12,521 nt of DNA, taken from NCBI GenBank assembly GCA_025351065.1, contig JANXWQ010000086.1:1-12521 (forward strand), given 5' to 3'. Below are positions 12,106 through 12,521 of this stretch, one piece after another. The translations under genes were made by a program, and so were the position numbers. Numbering within the stretch: the first letter of the stretch is position 1; each line of letters starts with the position of its first letter. This DNA comes from Chthoniobacter sp. (GTDB taxonomy: Bacteria; Verrucomicrobiota; Verrucomicrobiia; Chthoniobacterales; Chthoniobacteraceae). The notes under the pieces are model-generated. The model did no database searches and was not told the DNA's origin. It worked only from the letters and a program-made list of their open reading frames with translations.

Positions 12106-12521
12106 ATGAACACCGTCACACCCCGCATCTTCGTCGCCGCCACGCAGCAGAATGACGGCAAGACCACCGTCGCGCTCGGCCTTTTCGCCGCACTCGCCAA
12201 GCGACTCGGACGCATCGGTTTCATCAAGCCCGTGGGTCAGCGTTTTGTCGAAGTGGACGGCAAGCGCATCGACGAGGACTCCGTGCTCATCGACCAGACC
12301 TTCAGCGTCCACACGCCGCTCGAAGCGATGAGCCCCATCGCGGTCGAGCCGGATTTCACCCGGCGCTACATCGAAAACTCGAACAACGAATTCCTCGTCC
12401 GCCGCATCCAGAATTCGTTCGACCGCGCGACTTGGGAAAAGGATTTCGTCATCGTCGAAGGCACGGGCCATGCCGGCGTCGGCTCCGTCTTCGATCTCTC
12501 CAATGCGCGCGTCGCCAAGCT
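12106..12521 (+). CDS. BioD/CobB-like P-loop protein, Pta N-terminal-domain type (partial, 3' end cut)
   Basis: The frame from ATG 12106 is open to the window end (138 complete codons). It starts MNTVTPRIFVAATQQNDGKT with a Walker A of dethiobiotin-synthetase type (ATQQNDGKT, 12-20; Ala in place of the first Gly). It goes on with GFIKPVGQ (38-45), the switch-like region of this fold, and DFVIVEGTGHAGVGSV (113-128), which matches the E-G-x-G loop of BioD/CobB relatives. E. coli-type Pta carries such a domain, followed by DRTGG, at its N-terminus. As a free protein next to a catalytic Pta it is probably a regulator or partner of acetyl-phosphate metabolism. The DRTGG part, if present, would lie beyond the window. 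There is no Shine-Dalgarno site. Confidence 0.8.
   Translation, partial: MNTVTPRIFVAATQQNDGKTTVALGLFAALAKRLGRIGFIKPVGQRFVEVDGKRIDEDSVLIDQTFSVHTPLEAMSPIAVEPDFTRRYIENSNNEFLVRRIQNSFDRATWEKDFVIVEGTGHAGVGSVFDLSNARVAK

Overview
The window looks like chromosomal DNA from a GC-rich member of the PVC group, most likely Verrucomicrobiota (possibly Opitutae-like; this is inference). The main reasons are a secreted 'PVC-type' membrane-bound-dehydrogenase-like protein, a NIPSNAP protein with a signal peptide next to it, a short prepilin-like protein of the kind abundant in Verrucomicrobiota, Planctomycetota and Lentisphaerota, and gene starts that mostly lack Shine-Dalgarno sequences. No phage, transposase, CRISPR or secretion-system gene was recognised.

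Layout. (1) 1-524: the start of a leftward gene running off the left edge, and a divergent small charged protein of unknown function. (2) 525-1596: about 1 kb of very GC-rich, hairpin-rich DNA with no convincing gene. (3) 1597-2335: a scarred stretch with the 3' end of a tRNA (T-arm, acceptor strand and CCA) lacking a recognisable 5' half, a nickel/cobalt-transporter fragment of only 85 codons, and a coupled upstream reading frame that appears frameshifted. This may be an old integration or deletion scar. (4) 2336-3796: mnmA (tRNA 2-thiouridylase) and cutA, abutting on the plus strand. (5) 3811-7608: three leftward genes, namely a glycolipid-type glycosyltransferase, a NIPSNAP protein and the dehydrogenase-like protein, which lacks the C-terminal haem domain common in its relatives. 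(6) 7744-8448: a rightward prepilin-like protein, divergent from the glycosyltransferase and convergent with the next operon through a structured hairpin region. (7) 8520-10820: a tight leftward operon, PHP-family phosphatase (hisJ-like), dihydropteroate synthase (folP) and lipoyl ligase-like protein. (8) 10821-10974: a divergent intergenic region holding a near-perfect 23-bp inverted repeat built from shorter repeats. (9) 10975-12521: a stand-alone phosphotransacetylase catalytic domain, a likely terminator, and the start of a separate BioD/CobB-like P-loop protein that resembles the N-terminal part of long Pta enzymes.

Most of the window is housekeeping: tRNA modification, folate, lipoate, lipid glycosylation and acetyl-phosphate metabolism. 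No clearly new multi-gene system is visible. The points most worth checking are the tRNA-fragment/truncated-transporter scar, the inverted repeat at 10835-10912, the split Pta arrangement, the non-canonical DHPS signature motifs, and a recurrent TTGCC element upstream of several genes without Shine-Dalgarno sites.
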